DNA from: Prevotella sp.
GTDB lineage: Bacteria; Bacteroidota; Bacteroidia; Bacteroidales; Muribaculaceae
Direction of reading: 5' to 3'
Length of the DNA stretch: 34,856 nucleotides
Assembly: GCA_023662865.1 (NCBI GenBank)
Contig: JAMPIK010000022.1
Location: 1-34,856 of the forward strand
The position numbers and the translations under genes are program-made. The notes under the pieces were generated by a model, which was given only the letters and a program-made list of their open reading frames with translations, did not search any database and was not told the DNA's origin. Below, piece by piece: positions 9,402-17,566 of the stretch. The stretch's first letter is position 1; every line of letters starts with the position of its first letter.

Positions 9402-9438
9402 CTATTAACCCGGCAGATAAACTATGCCGGGTTAATAG
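9402..9438 (+). terminator. Rho-independent terminator or attenuator hairpin before the LtaS-like gene
   Basis: CTATTAACCCGGCA (9402-9415) pairs perfectly with TGCCGGGTTAATAG (9425-9438) across a nine-base loop, followed by ATTTTTAC. It ends only ten bases before the ATG at 9449. The simplest reading is the original alaS terminator, pushed away from alaS by the 333-bp insertion. An attenuator for the downstream gene is the alternative. Confidence 0.7.
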
Positions 9439-9448
9439 ATTTTTACAG

Positions 9449-11284
9449 ATGTATTCTCGGTTCAAGGAAATATTGTCAAACCCGATGGTGTGGCTTGCGG
9501 CTACTGTATGGGGTGTATATGTTGCGCTTTTTTCAATGCTGAATGCGCAGTGCGCACCTGCTGACGTCAATACATTGCCTTATTGCATCACCGTATTTTC
9601 CGCGGCTCTCGTTTTTACATTGCCTTTGATTTGGTGTGCCTCCCGGTGGCGGTGGACAATGTGGTTGGCAATATTCCTTACCACAACCTTCGTATTTGTC
9701 AATATAGTATATCGCCGTAACTTTGACTCCCTCATGCCCATGAACAGCGTGTTGGATGCCGGAAATATGGACGAAATGGTATTCAAAGCTGCATTGGCTA
9801 CAATAAATTGGACTGACCTGACACTGCTTATACCCCCGGCCTCGCTGGTATTACTTTGGCATTATGTTTTAAGGAAACGCTTGAAGGACAAACAATTCAG
9901 CAACAAGGCATCTTTAATCGGCTCCGGATTAATTCTTTTGCTTTGGGTATGTTTGCAGACCGGAGCTACTTTCATGTATGGGTATGACCGCCAAGTTAAA
10001 TTGCTCGAAAAATCGCTTGGTCGGCCAAGTTTTTCTTTCTTGATTAAAGATAAATTTCAAGGTAAATTCACCAAACGTATTGATTATCTTCTGAATAACG
10101 GTTTTGACATTTATCTTATATGGTCAATGATGGATTTTTCTCCAAAAATCAAACTGAACAACGAAGAATCGGCACTTGTTACAGAATTTGAGAGACGACA
10201 ACACGAACTTGACAAACAATCTCCCGTAAATATTCTACGCGAGTCTAAAGCACTCAGGACAAAACCCAACTTATTGATTATAATGGTAGAATCGTTGGAG
10301 ACTTGGGCGTTGGAGTATAAACACAACGGCAAACCGGTGTTGGAATACATTGACTCTCTTAAAAATCTTCCCGGCAGTCTGTATTTCCCGAATCTCGTTT
10401 CGCAAGTTTCCTCCGGACATTCCTCCGATGGCCACCTGCTTGTGCTTACCGGCCTACTCCCTTTCAGAGAAAGTGCAGCAGTTACCGACTTTGCCAATAA
10501 TGAATATCCTTCTCTGATAAAGGCATTTAAAAATAAATATGGAGGCCGAGCCATTGAAATTATTTCAGATTGTCCGGTAATGTGGAATCAGGGTATCACA
10601 TACAAGCATTATGGGTTTGATACACAATATGATGTTTCTGACATTGACCCGAATAATAAGACAGACTGGACAAATAGAGATCCATACCTTTTCCGCTTTG
10701 TCTGCAACCAACTTGACACAATTTCATCACCATTTGCAATGATGGCGGTGACTCTTTCATTGCACACCCCGTATAAATCCAAATTATCTTTCCATAGTGA
10801 GCTGCAAAATCTGCCGATAAATGGAGAAAGCATACATTATCTGCAGGTATGCAAATTAGATGAAGACGGTCTTCGCGATGTAGTTAATACTCTTAAAAAC
10901 AGAGGATTATACGATAATGCCTATATTATAATCACGGGCGACCATTCCGCTCACGGCTTGGCTGACAATGTACGACCTCCGGAGTCAGCCGGTCAGGAAA
11001 AGTTTATTCCGCTACTCGTCTTAAATACTGATTTCAAAACTCAAACTATTGATAAAGTGGCCGGACAGATTGACATCTACCCTACTTTGCTTGATATTCT
11101 CGGTCTGGAAGAATATTCATGGCGAGGATTGGGTTTGAGTCTGTTGCGACATTCTCCGGGAGGTGCAACTCGCAGAGACTTTGAGATATACGGATACCCT
11201 TCACGGCAAGAAGCCGCTCGGCAAAACACAGCATGGAAAGTGAGTGAGTTGATAATTCGCTCCTTATGGCTCTCCAACAGATAA
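9449..11284 (+). CDS. LtaS/sulfatase-fold membrane phosphotransferase or hydrolase
   Basis: A 611-residue protein with about five N-terminal membrane helices (to about residue 180) and a C-terminal extracytoplasmic alkaline-phosphatase-fold domain (about 270-570) of the lipoteichoic-acid-synthase/phosphoglycerol-transferase type. Metal-site residues are visible: Glu281 in IIMVESLETW, Asp498-His499 in ITGDHSAHG, and His439 in SLHTPY. The nucleophile position, Thr in LtaS (GKTSD), is Ser325 here (GHSSDG). Bacteroidetes make no classical lipoteichoic acid, so a role in decorating surface glycans or lipids with phosphoglycerol or phosphoethanolamine is inference. A start at Met13 (9485) is possible. 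I find no clear promoter between the repeat element and the gene. Confidence 0.85.
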   Translation: MYSRFKEILSNPMVWLAATVWGVYVALFSMLNAQCAPADVNTLPYCITVFSAALVFTLPLIWCASRWRWTMWLAIFLTTTFVFVNIVYRRNFDSLMPMNSVLDAGNMDEMVFKAALATINWTDLTLLIPPASLVLLWHYVLRKRLKDKQFSNKASLIGSGLILLLWVCLQTGATFMYGYDRQVKLLEKSLGRPSFSFLIKDKFQGKFTKRIDYLLNNGFDIYLIWSMMDFSPKIKLNNEESALVTEFERRQHELDKQSPVNILRESKALRTKPNLLIIMVESLETWALEYKHNGKPVLEYIDSLKNLPGSLYFPNLVSQVSSGHSSDGHLLVLTGLLPFRESAAVTDFANNEYPSLIKAFKNKYGGRAIEIISDCPVMWNQGITYKHYGFDTQYDVSDIDPNNKTDWTNRDPYLFRFVCNQLDTISSPFAMMAVTLSLHTPYKSKLSFHSELQNLPINGESIHYLQVCKLDEDGLRDVVNTLKNRGLYDNAYIIITGDHSAHGLADNVRPPESAGQEKFIPLLVLNTDFKTQTIDKVAGQIDIYPTLLDILGLEEYSWRGLGLSLLRHSPGGATRRDFEIYGYPSRQEAARQNTAWKVSELIIRSLWLSNR

Positions 11285-11360
11285 CTGTTTATCACTCAAA
11301 ACATTAATTTTGTCCGGATTTTTGTAATGCGAATAAGTCTGTTTATAATGAAATTTTTTG

Positions 11361-11368
11361 TAATTTTG
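11361..11368 (+). promoter_or_regulatory. -7 element of the DUF4494-yggS unit
   Basis: TAATTTTG matches TAnnTTTG, with a weaker TCTG at 11338-11341 in the -33 position (19-base spacing). The predicted start near 11375 leaves a leader of about 40 bases rich in A. Confidence 0.5.
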
Positions 11369-11417
11369 CAAAGCATAAAAGTTAAACTCAAATAATTAAA
11401 ATTTCGGTAATAAGAAT

Positions 11418-11876
11418 ATGGCACTTTGGTTTGAATGTAAAGTAAAATTTGACAAGATGCAAGAGAATGGCTCTGTTAAGAAAGTAAATGAACCATATTT
11501 GGTAGACGCTCTTTCTTTTACGGAAGCCGAGGCTCGCATCATTGAAATGATTACACCCTATATTAGCGGAGAATTTACAATCTCCGCCGTAAAAAAAACA
11601 AAAATTTCCGAGATTTTTTGGGACGAGCACGGCGACAAATTCTATATGGTTAAAGTAATGTTTATTACTTTGGACGAAAAAACCGCCGTCGAGAAAAAAT
11701 CCGCCTCCTTTATTTTGGTACAGGCAATTGACTTCAAGACAGCTCTTGAAAATTTTGAAAAGGGAATGAAGGGTACAATGGCAGACTATGAAATTGCTTC
11801 CATTACCGAAACGCCCCTCATGGACGTGTTCCCCCTCAATGCAGACACCGACAAACCGGAAGCCGGAAAAGAATAA
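11418..11876 (+). CDS. DUF4494 domain protein
   Basis: A 152-residue soluble protein resembling the Bacteroidetes-restricted DUF4494 family (start ALWFECKVKFDK, later EARIIEMITPYISGEF and FYMVKVMFITLDE). The pattern is alternating strands with many Lys and Glu. There is no signal peptide, membrane helix or recognisable catalytic motif. The family's function is unknown to me. The stop is followed five bases later by the YggS ATG, so the two are almost certainly one transcript, and a link to PLP homeostasis is possible but unproven. Confidence 0.85.
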   Translation: MALWFECKVKFDKMQENGSVKKVNEPYLVDALSFTEAEARIIEMITPYISGEFTISAVKKTKISEIFWDEHGDKFYMVKVMFITLDEKTAVEKKSASFILVQAIDFKTALENFEKGMKGTMADYEIASITETPLMDVFPLNADTDKPEAGKE

Positions 11877-11881
11877 TAAAC

Positions 11882-12562
11882 TTGACCATGGAAACTGAAA
11901 TTGGCAAACATATAGCCGAAATACATTCAGAGTTAGATGACACCGGTGTGGAACTTGTAGCCGTTTCCAAATTCCATCCTATGGAGGCTGTGATGCAGGC
12001 ATACAATGCCGGGCAAAGATTATTCGGCGAAAGCCGTGTGCAAGAATTGCTTGAAAAAGTGCCGAATGCGCCGGCTGATTTAAAGTGGCACTTTATCGGT
12101 CATCTCCAGACAAATAAGGTACGCGCACTTCTTCCTCACGTAGCTTTGATTGAAAGTGTAGACAGCATTAAGTTGCTTGAGCTTATTGACAAAGAAGCCG
12201 AACGCATAGGTATTACCGCTCGCATCTTGATGCAGGTGCATGTAGCCGCAGAAGAAACAAAAACCGGTTTCTTACCCGATGAACTCATTGAGTATTTCCA
12301 AAATCGTTCCTTTGAGAATTTGAAAGCCACGCATATATGTGGAATTATGGGTATGGCAACCAATACCGAAGACAATGGGCGAATAAGAGACGATTTCCGC
12401 AAAATCAGAGCAGTCTACGCTAAAATAAGCAAAATGTGTCCCGACTTGCGAGGTTTTGACACTGTGAGCATGGGCATGAGCGGCGACTGGCAAATTGCGA
12501 TAGAAGAAGGCAGCACACTAATCAGGGTAGGAACGGCGATTTTCGGTTCCAGACAGTATTAA
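11882..12562 (+). CDS. yggS: YggS family PLP homeostasis protein
   Basis: A 226-residue TIM-barrel protein of the YggS/PLPHP family, which binds pyridoxal phosphate and buffers its pool without a known catalytic turnover. The PLP lysine is Lys30 in VAVSKFHP. Other family motifs are RLFGESRVQEL, WHFIGHLQTNK, VHVAAEETKTGF and the phosphate-binding end SMGMSGDW with EGSTLIRVGTAIFG. Length is normal. It follows the DUF4494 gene by five bases. Confidence 0.96.
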   Translation: MTMETEIGKHIAEIHSELDDTGVELVAVSKFHPMEAVMQAYNAGQRLFGESRVQELLEKVPNAPADLKWHFIGHLQTNKVRALLPHVALIESVDSIKLLELIDKEAERIGITARILMQVHVAAEETKTGFLPDELIEYFQNRSFENLKATHICGIMGMATNTEDNGRIRDDFRKIRAVYAKISKMCPDLRGFDTVSMGMSGDWQIAIEEGSTLIRVGTAIFGSRQY

Positions 12563-12655
12563 TTTAACACTATAAGGGAACTTTCAGCCCCCTTTAAACG
12601 TATTACATAAGTGATTGTTTTATTATATTGAACAAACGCTTAAAAAAATAGTATC

Positions 12656-14023
12656 ATGAAGCAGCAACCAATAGCCCAAAGTAAGCAGACGACAAACATA
12701 GTGGCGATTGTCGTTATGTTCTTCTTGTTCGCCATGATTTCGTTTGTAACCAATCTTGCCGCACCGTTAGGTACCATCTGGAAAAACTCATACGATTGGT
12801 CCGGCATGCTTGGCAACTTGATGAACTTCCTCGCATATTTGTTCATGGGTATTCCGGCCGGTAACCTGCTTTTACGCATTGGCTACAAGAAGACTGCTCT
12901 GTGGGCAATGGCAATCGGATTTATCGGATTGGCAATACAATATATATCCAGTGTCTTCGGTGCGGATATTGCAGTATTCGATGTCAAAGGCCAGTCTGTA
13001 AACCTTAACTTTATCATCTACCTTTTGGGTGCTTTCATATCAGGTTTCTGCGTATGTATGCTCAACACAGTTGTCAACCCGATGCTGAATATTCTCGGCG
13101 GCGGCGGTGCAAAGGGTAATCAGCTGCTTCAAGCCGGAGGTTCATGCAATTCACTTTCCGGCACGCTTACTCCCCTCTTAGTAGGTATGCTCATTGGAGA
13201 AGTGAACAAAGACACATCTCTTTCAGATGTTGACGTATTGCTGTGGATTGCTATGGCCGTATTCGTCCTTTCGTTTATAATAATCAGCATGGTGAAGATT
13301 CCGGAACCCACAATGCATTCCGGTAAAAAAGTAAAATACTCACATTCGCCATGGAACTTCCGCCATACTGTGCTTGGTGTAATCGGCATATTCTTTTATG
13401 TGGGTATTGAGGTGGGTATCCCCGGCGTACTCATATTCTATCTTTCGGACAGCGAGGTGAGCGGAATCACGACAAACGCCACGGCAGTGGCCGGTGCAGT
13501 GGCTGCCGTCTATTGGTTGCTTATGCTTGTGGGGCGTCTCTCCTCTTCTGTAATTTCCGGTAAAGTGTCAAGTCGCACACAGCTTATATTTGTAACAGCC
13601 ACAGCTATTCTTCTTGTAATGCTCGCAATATTCTTGCCCACAAGTATTCGTGTAAGTATGCCGGCATATTCAGTGGCCGATGGATTTACAATGAGCGAGG
13701 TGCCTATTTCGGCCCTCATGTTGGTAATGTGTGGTCTGTGTACATCAGTGATGTGGGGCGGAATCTTTAACCTCGCTGTTGAAGGACTTGGCAAGTACAC
13801 GGCGCAAGCTTCCGGCATTTTCATGATGATGGTAGTAGGCGGAGGTGTGATGCCCCTTATCCAAAATTATCTTGCCGACCACATTGGATATATGGCTTCA
13901 TATTGGCTCGTAATCGCAATGCTTGCTTTCCTTTTCTATTACGCTCTGATAGGCAGCAAGAATGTAAACACAGATATCCCCACTTCTCTTGAAGAAGAAA
14001 AAGATGTACCCTTAAATCAATAA
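12656..14023 (+). CDS. FucP-type MFS sugar transporter
   Basis: A 455-residue protein with about twelve membrane helices and the sequence character of the FucP/glucose-galactose branch of the major facilitator superfamily (start FLFAMISFVTNLAAPLGTIW, MNFLAYLFMGIPAGNLL in the first hairpin). These are mostly proton-sugar symporters in the inner membrane. The substrate cannot be read from sequence. Transketolase follows 42 bases later on the same strand, suggesting import of a sugar that feeds the pentose phosphate pathway. A promoter was not clearly recognised in the 93-base gap after yggS. Confidence 0.88.
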   Translation: MKQQPIAQSKQTTNIVAIVVMFFLFAMISFVTNLAAPLGTIWKNSYDWSGMLGNLMNFLAYLFMGIPAGNLLLRIGYKKTALWAMAIGFIGLAIQYISSVFGADIAVFDVKGQSVNLNFIIYLLGAFISGFCVCMLNTVVNPMLNILGGGGAKGNQLLQAGGSCNSLSGTLTPLLVGMLIGEVNKDTSLSDVDVLLWIAMAVFVLSFIIISMVKIPEPTMHSGKKVKYSHSPWNFRHTVLGVIGIFFYVGIEVGIPGVLIFYLSDSEVSGITTNATAVAGAVAAVYWLLMLVGRLSSSVISGKVSSRTQLIFVTATAILLVMLAIFLPTSIRVSMPAYSVADGFTMSEVPISALMLVMCGLCTSVMWGGIFNLAVEGLGKYTAQASGIFMMMVVGGGVMPLIQNYLADHIGYMASYWLVIAMLAFLFYYALIGSKNVNTDIPTSLEEEKDVPLNQ

Positions 14024-14065
14024 ATCGTTGTATAAAGTTGTATAAAAAAATATAAACACTCTACT

Positions 14066-16099
14066 ATGGACTCAAACCTTCAGCGGCGAGCAGCCGACAA
14101 TATGCGAGTGCTTATCGCCACAATGGTTGAAAAATCTAAATCCGGGCATCCGGGCGGAGCCATGGGTGGAGCAGACTTTACGAGTTTGCTCTTCTCCCGA
14201 TTTCTGAACTACGACCCGGAAAACCCGACATGGATAGCGCGTGACCGCTTCTTCCTCGATCCGGGACATATGTCGCCGATGCTATACAGCGTATTGGCAA
14301 TGACCGGCAAATTCACACTCTCCGAGCTGCAACAGTTCCGCCAATGGGGCAGTGTTACTCCCGGCCACCCGGAACTTTGCCCGGAGCGAGGCATTGAAAA
14401 TGCTTCCGGCCCTTTGGGTCAAGGTCATGTAATGGCTGTTGGTTGTGCAATAGCCGAACGCTTCCTTGCCGCTCAGTTCGGCGAGGTGGTTGCCCACAAG
14501 ACATATGCGTACATCTCCGATGGAGGTATTCAAGAAGAAATCTCTCAAGGAGCCGGACGTATTGCCGGCTTCCTCGGTTTGCATAACCTGATTATGTTCT
14601 ACGATGCCAACGATGTGCAGTTGTCAACAGTAGTGAAAGACGTTACAACAGAAGACACTGCTGCGAAATATCGTGCGTGGAACTGGAATGTGCTTGAAGT
14701 AGACGGCTCGGATATGGAGGCTATGGCCGCCGCCCTTGAGTCTGCAATCAACGAGACCGAACGCCCTACCCTCATAATCGGCCATACCACAATGGCCAAA
14801 GGGTGTGTCACATCCGAAGGGCTCTCATGCGAAGGTTGGGTAAGCACTCACGGTCAGCCGCTCAGCAAAGCCGGAGTAGATGTGAACTCTACTATTGAAC
14901 GCCTTGGCGGTGACCCGGAAAATCCGTGGCAGATATGGGACGATGTCGCCGCACTCTTCGCCGAGCGACGTCGTGAACTTCAAAAATATGCTGCGGAACG
15001 CCGTGATGCGGAGCATCAATGGGCTGCTGCCAATCCAGAATTGAACCGGCGCCTGAAAGACTATATAGCTCATAAGTTGCCTGATATAGATTGGGACGCA
15101 ATTCCGGTTAAACCCGGTTCGGCCACTCGAGCCGCTTCAGCTACCGTGCTCTCTACACTTGCCGAGAACGTAGGCAATATGATTGTTTCAAGTGCCGACC
15201 TTGCAAATTCCGACAAAACAGACGGCTTTCTGAAGAAAACACGTGCACTTACTCGTAACGATTTCGGCGGCGGTTTCCTCCATGCCGGTGTGGCGGAGCT
15301 TACAATGGCTTCTATCATGAACGGTATTGTGCTTCACGGTGGTATGTATGCTGCTTGCGGCACCTTCTTCGTATTCTCAGACTATATGAAGCCGGCCATT
15401 CGTATTTCAGCACTAATGGAAACACCTGTGAAGTACATATTTACTCACGATGCTTTCCGCGTAGGCGAAGACGGTCCAACCCATCAACCGGTAGAACACG
15501 AAGCACAAATCCGTCTGCTTGAGCAAATGAAAAACTTCTCCGGCAAACCGGCTGTATTGGTGTTACGACCGGCTGACTCTGCCGAAACGGTGCAGGCGTG
15601 GCGTATGGCCATGGAGAATAATGACACTCCAACAGTGCTGATTCTCACTCGTCAAGATGTACCCAATCTGCTGGCCGAGAACCGCATGGAGCAAGCAAAA
15701 CAATTGCGCAAAGGCGGCTACACGGTAATGCAATCCGGAAATCCGGATGCAACCCCGGATGTTATCCTTATAGCTAATGGCAGCGAAGTCAGTCTGCTGT
15801 GTGATGTGGCAAAAGAGCTCGGAAATGAAGGTGTCAACGCGCGTGTAGTTTCAGTGCCGTCAATAGGTTTGTTCCTTACGCAAGACAAAGACTATCGCGA
15901 GTCGGTAATGCCCACCGGAGTAAAACGTTTTGGCTTGACAGCCGGTGTTCCTTCCACACTTTACCCGCTTATGGCCGGCGACTGGAAAGTGTACGGCCTT
16001 GAACGCTTCGGAGCTTCGGCACCTTACAAAGTGCTTGATGAAAAATTTGGCTTCACTACCGAAAATATTTTAAATGAAATTAAACATTTTTTACATTAA
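14066..16099 (+). CDS. tkt: Transketolase
   Basis: A 677-residue thiamine-diphosphate enzyme exchanging two-carbon units in the non-oxidative pentose phosphate pathway. Active-site residues match E. coli numbering closely: His28 (GHPGGAMGG), His68 (DPGHMSP), His101 (TPGHPE), His262 (STHGQP), Glu411 (GVAELTM), His461 (FTHDAF) and His473 (GEDGPTHQPVE). The ThDP-binding motif starts SDGGIQEE (151-158) rather than the usual GDG, with Asn182 conserved; I recall the same variant in Bacteroides transketolases. The gene follows the sugar transporter by 42 bases. No terminator was found directly after it. Confidence 0.97.
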   Translation: MDSNLQRRAADNMRVLIATMVEKSKSGHPGGAMGGADFTSLLFSRFLNYDPENPTWIARDRFFLDPGHMSPMLYSVLAMTGKFTLSELQQFRQWGSVTPGHPELCPERGIENASGPLGQGHVMAVGCAIAERFLAAQFGEVVAHKTYAYISDGGIQEEISQGAGRIAGFLGLHNLIMFYDANDVQLSTVVKDVTTEDTAAKYRAWNWNVLEVDGSDMEAMAAALESAINETERPTLIIGHTTMAKGCVTSEGLSCEGWVSTHGQPLSKAGVDVNSTIERLGGDPENPWQIWDDVAALFAERRRELQKYAAERRDAEHQWAAANPELNRRLKDYIAHKLPDIDWDAIPVKPGSATRAASATVLSTLAENVGNMIVSSADLANSDKTDGFLKKTRALTRNDFGGGFLHAGVAELTMASIMNGIVLHGGMYAACGTFFVFSDYMKPAIRISALMETPVKYIFTHDAFRVGEDGPTHQPVEHEAQIRLLEQMKNFSGKPAVLVLRPADSAETVQAWRMAMENNDTPTVLILTRQDVPNLLAENRMEQAKQLRKGGYTVMQSGNPDATPDVILIANGSEVSLLCDVAKELGNEGVNARVVSVPSIGLFLTQDKDYRESVMPTGVKRFGLTAGVPSTLYPLMAGDWKVYGLERFGASAPYKVLDEKFGFTTENILNEIKHFLH

Positions 16100-16124
16100 A
16101 AGTGTTAAATTTTAAAAAAAGTTG

Positions 16125-16132
16125 TAATTTTG
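16125..16132 (+). promoter_or_regulatory. -7 element of the ompA-like gene
   Basis: TAATTTTG, followed by CATTCC, is a perfect TAnnTTTG. No clear TTTG occurs at -33. Predicted transcription starts near 16139, giving a leader of about 120 bases. Confidence 0.5.
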
Positions 16133-16157
16133 CATTCCAATTCATTGCATTAAAGGA

Positions 16158-16198
16158 GTCTGTGGTTTGAATTTCATTGAAATTCAAACCTTACAGAC
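16158..16198 (+). promoter_or_regulatory. Stable 5'-leader stem-loop of the ompA-like mRNA
   Basis: GTCTGT plus GGTTTGAATTTC (16158-16175) pairs with GAAATTCAAACC (16179-16190) and ACAGAC (16193-16198). This makes 18 pairs with a three-base loop and a two-base bulge (TT). It would sit about 20 bases from the predicted 5' end. No T-run follows, so it is not a normal terminator. The leader after it is unstructured and A/T-rich up to the ATG. Confidence 0.75.
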
Positions 16199-16258
16199 GT
16201 AATAAAAGCTTGATGCTCTGAATTTTTCAGAAGAATAACTATTAATAAACACATAACT

Positions 16259-17479
16259 ATGAAGAAAGCAGCTTTACTCGCATTAGCGTGCGCATCTCTC
16301 TTCGCAACTTCTCAGGCTACTGCTCAGGAAGTGACATACGTTGAGGACTGCAGCCAGGGTTTGCTTATCAACCCGATGAAGTCTAATTGGTTCATTACAG
16401 CACAAGGTGGTGCCAATACATTGTTCACCAACCATGACACAGAAGCCTCATGGGGACAGCGTATCGGTGCAAGCGCAAACATCTATTTCGGCAAGTGGTT
16501 CACTCCCGTGTGGGGTTTTCGCTTCGGTGTGAGCGGTAACATCAACCGTGGTGCTACAACGCCCGAGGGATACTTCCGCGATCCTCACTTCGGTCCTATC
16601 AGCCAACACGACGGCATGACATGGTATCCCGAACGCCTTGCAACTCTCGGTCCGAAAATCGAGCTCATGTTCTCTGTAACAAACTGGCTCTGCGGTTACA
16701 ACCCCAACCGTCTGTATAACGGTGTAATTCACCTCGGCGGCGGCGGTTATTGGACATTCAAACACACAGAAGCTGACCACGCTTGGCACAACGCCCACAA
16801 CCGCACTCTATACGGATCACTCGGTTATACCAACAACTTCAATGTAAGCAAGCACTTTGACATCTTCCTTGATCTTGAAGCTACTGTAATGGACTATCAG
16901 ACCAACGAAGAAGCTAACCGCGGAAAAGCCGGTCAGAACATGTCTTGCTCTCTTGCCGCACAAGTAGGTGTAACTTATAAATTCAGCAAGACAGACTGGA
17001 ACTGCCCCACTACCGCTGTATGCCCCACATGGAAATACACCGATGCTGAAGGTGACGCTCTCACAGCTCGTCTTGCAAGTGCCGACAACAAAATCCGCGA
17101 CCTCCAGCGTCAGCTTGACGACTGCCTCAACCGCCCGGACAAAGACTGTGTAAACGCTTTGGCTACAATCTACTACCCCATCAACGTTTCCACACTCTCA
17201 AACCGTGAGGTGACTCTCGTTCAGTCAATGGCCAAGACTATCAAAGCCAACCCCGACAAAAAGTATATCCTCACAGGTTGGGCTGACAACTACACCGGCA
17301 ATGACCAAATCAACACTCGCCTGCGTAACCAGCGTGTTGACGGTGTTTACAACTGCCTTGTAAAAGCCGGTGTTCCTGAAAGTCAACTTGAAAAACGCAT
17401 CGATGCCAACAATCTTACAGACTACGGTATCAAGGGTGCGCAGTTCGACCGTGCAGTGACAATCATTGAAGCAAACTAA
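16259..17479 (+). CDS. OmpA-family outer membrane protein
   Basis: A 406-residue protein with a signal peptide (MKKAALLALACASLFATSQA, cleavage near residue 22). An N-terminal beta-barrel region of about 230 residues is followed by a short coiled linker (LTARLASADNKIRDLQRQLD) and a C-terminal OmpA-like peptidoglycan-binding domain (about 295-406). The domain retains Asp in GWADNYTG and Arg in NQRVDGVYNCL, the residues that bind diaminopimelate in OmpA. Codon use is strongly biased toward C-ending codons, as in highly expressed genes. It likely anchors the outer membrane to the cell wall. It is monocistronic, with its own leader hairpin and terminator. Confidence 0.93.
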   Translation: MKKAALLALACASLFATSQATAQEVTYVEDCSQGLLINPMKSNWFITAQGGANTLFTNHDTEASWGQRIGASANIYFGKWFTPVWGFRFGVSGNINRGATTPEGYFRDPHFGPISQHDGMTWYPERLATLGPKIELMFSVTNWLCGYNPNRLYNGVIHLGGGGYWTFKHTEADHAWHNAHNRTLYGSLGYTNNFNVSKHFDIFLDLEATVMDYQTNEEANRGKAGQNMSCSLAAQVGVTYKFSKTDWNCPTTAVCPTWKYTDAEGDALTARLASADNKIRDLQRQLDDCLNRPDKDCVNALATIYYPINVSTLSNREVTLVQSMAKTIKANPDKKYILTGWADNYTGNDQINTRLRNQRVDGVYNCLVKAGVPESQLEKRIDANNLTDYGIKGAQFDRAVTIIEAN

Positions 17480-17510
17480 AAAGTCATACAAATTAATATT
17501 GAGAATTTAA

Positions 17511-17542
17511 TCAGGGCAAGTAGCGTGAGTTACTTGCCCTGA
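17511..17542. terminator. Terminator after the ompA-like gene
   Basis: TCAGGGCAAGTA (17511-17522) pairs perfectly with TACTTGCCCTGA (17531-17542) across eight bases, followed by TTTGCATTTG. It lies between convergent genes (ompA-like ends 17479, a glycosyltransferase ends 17567) and may serve both. Confidence 0.8.
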
Positions 17543-17566
17543 TTTGCATTTGTTTATTCCAGCCGT

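Noticed and set aside
9199..9408. 69-residue reading frame running out of the MITE-like element
   Set aside because: It covers the stem-loops and terminal repeat and crosses the target duplication into flanking DNA, so it is not a conserved coding unit.
12573..12597. Possible terminator after yggS (AAGGG paired with CCCTT)
   Set aside because: Only five pairs with a loop of about a dozen bases and no T-run; too weak to call.
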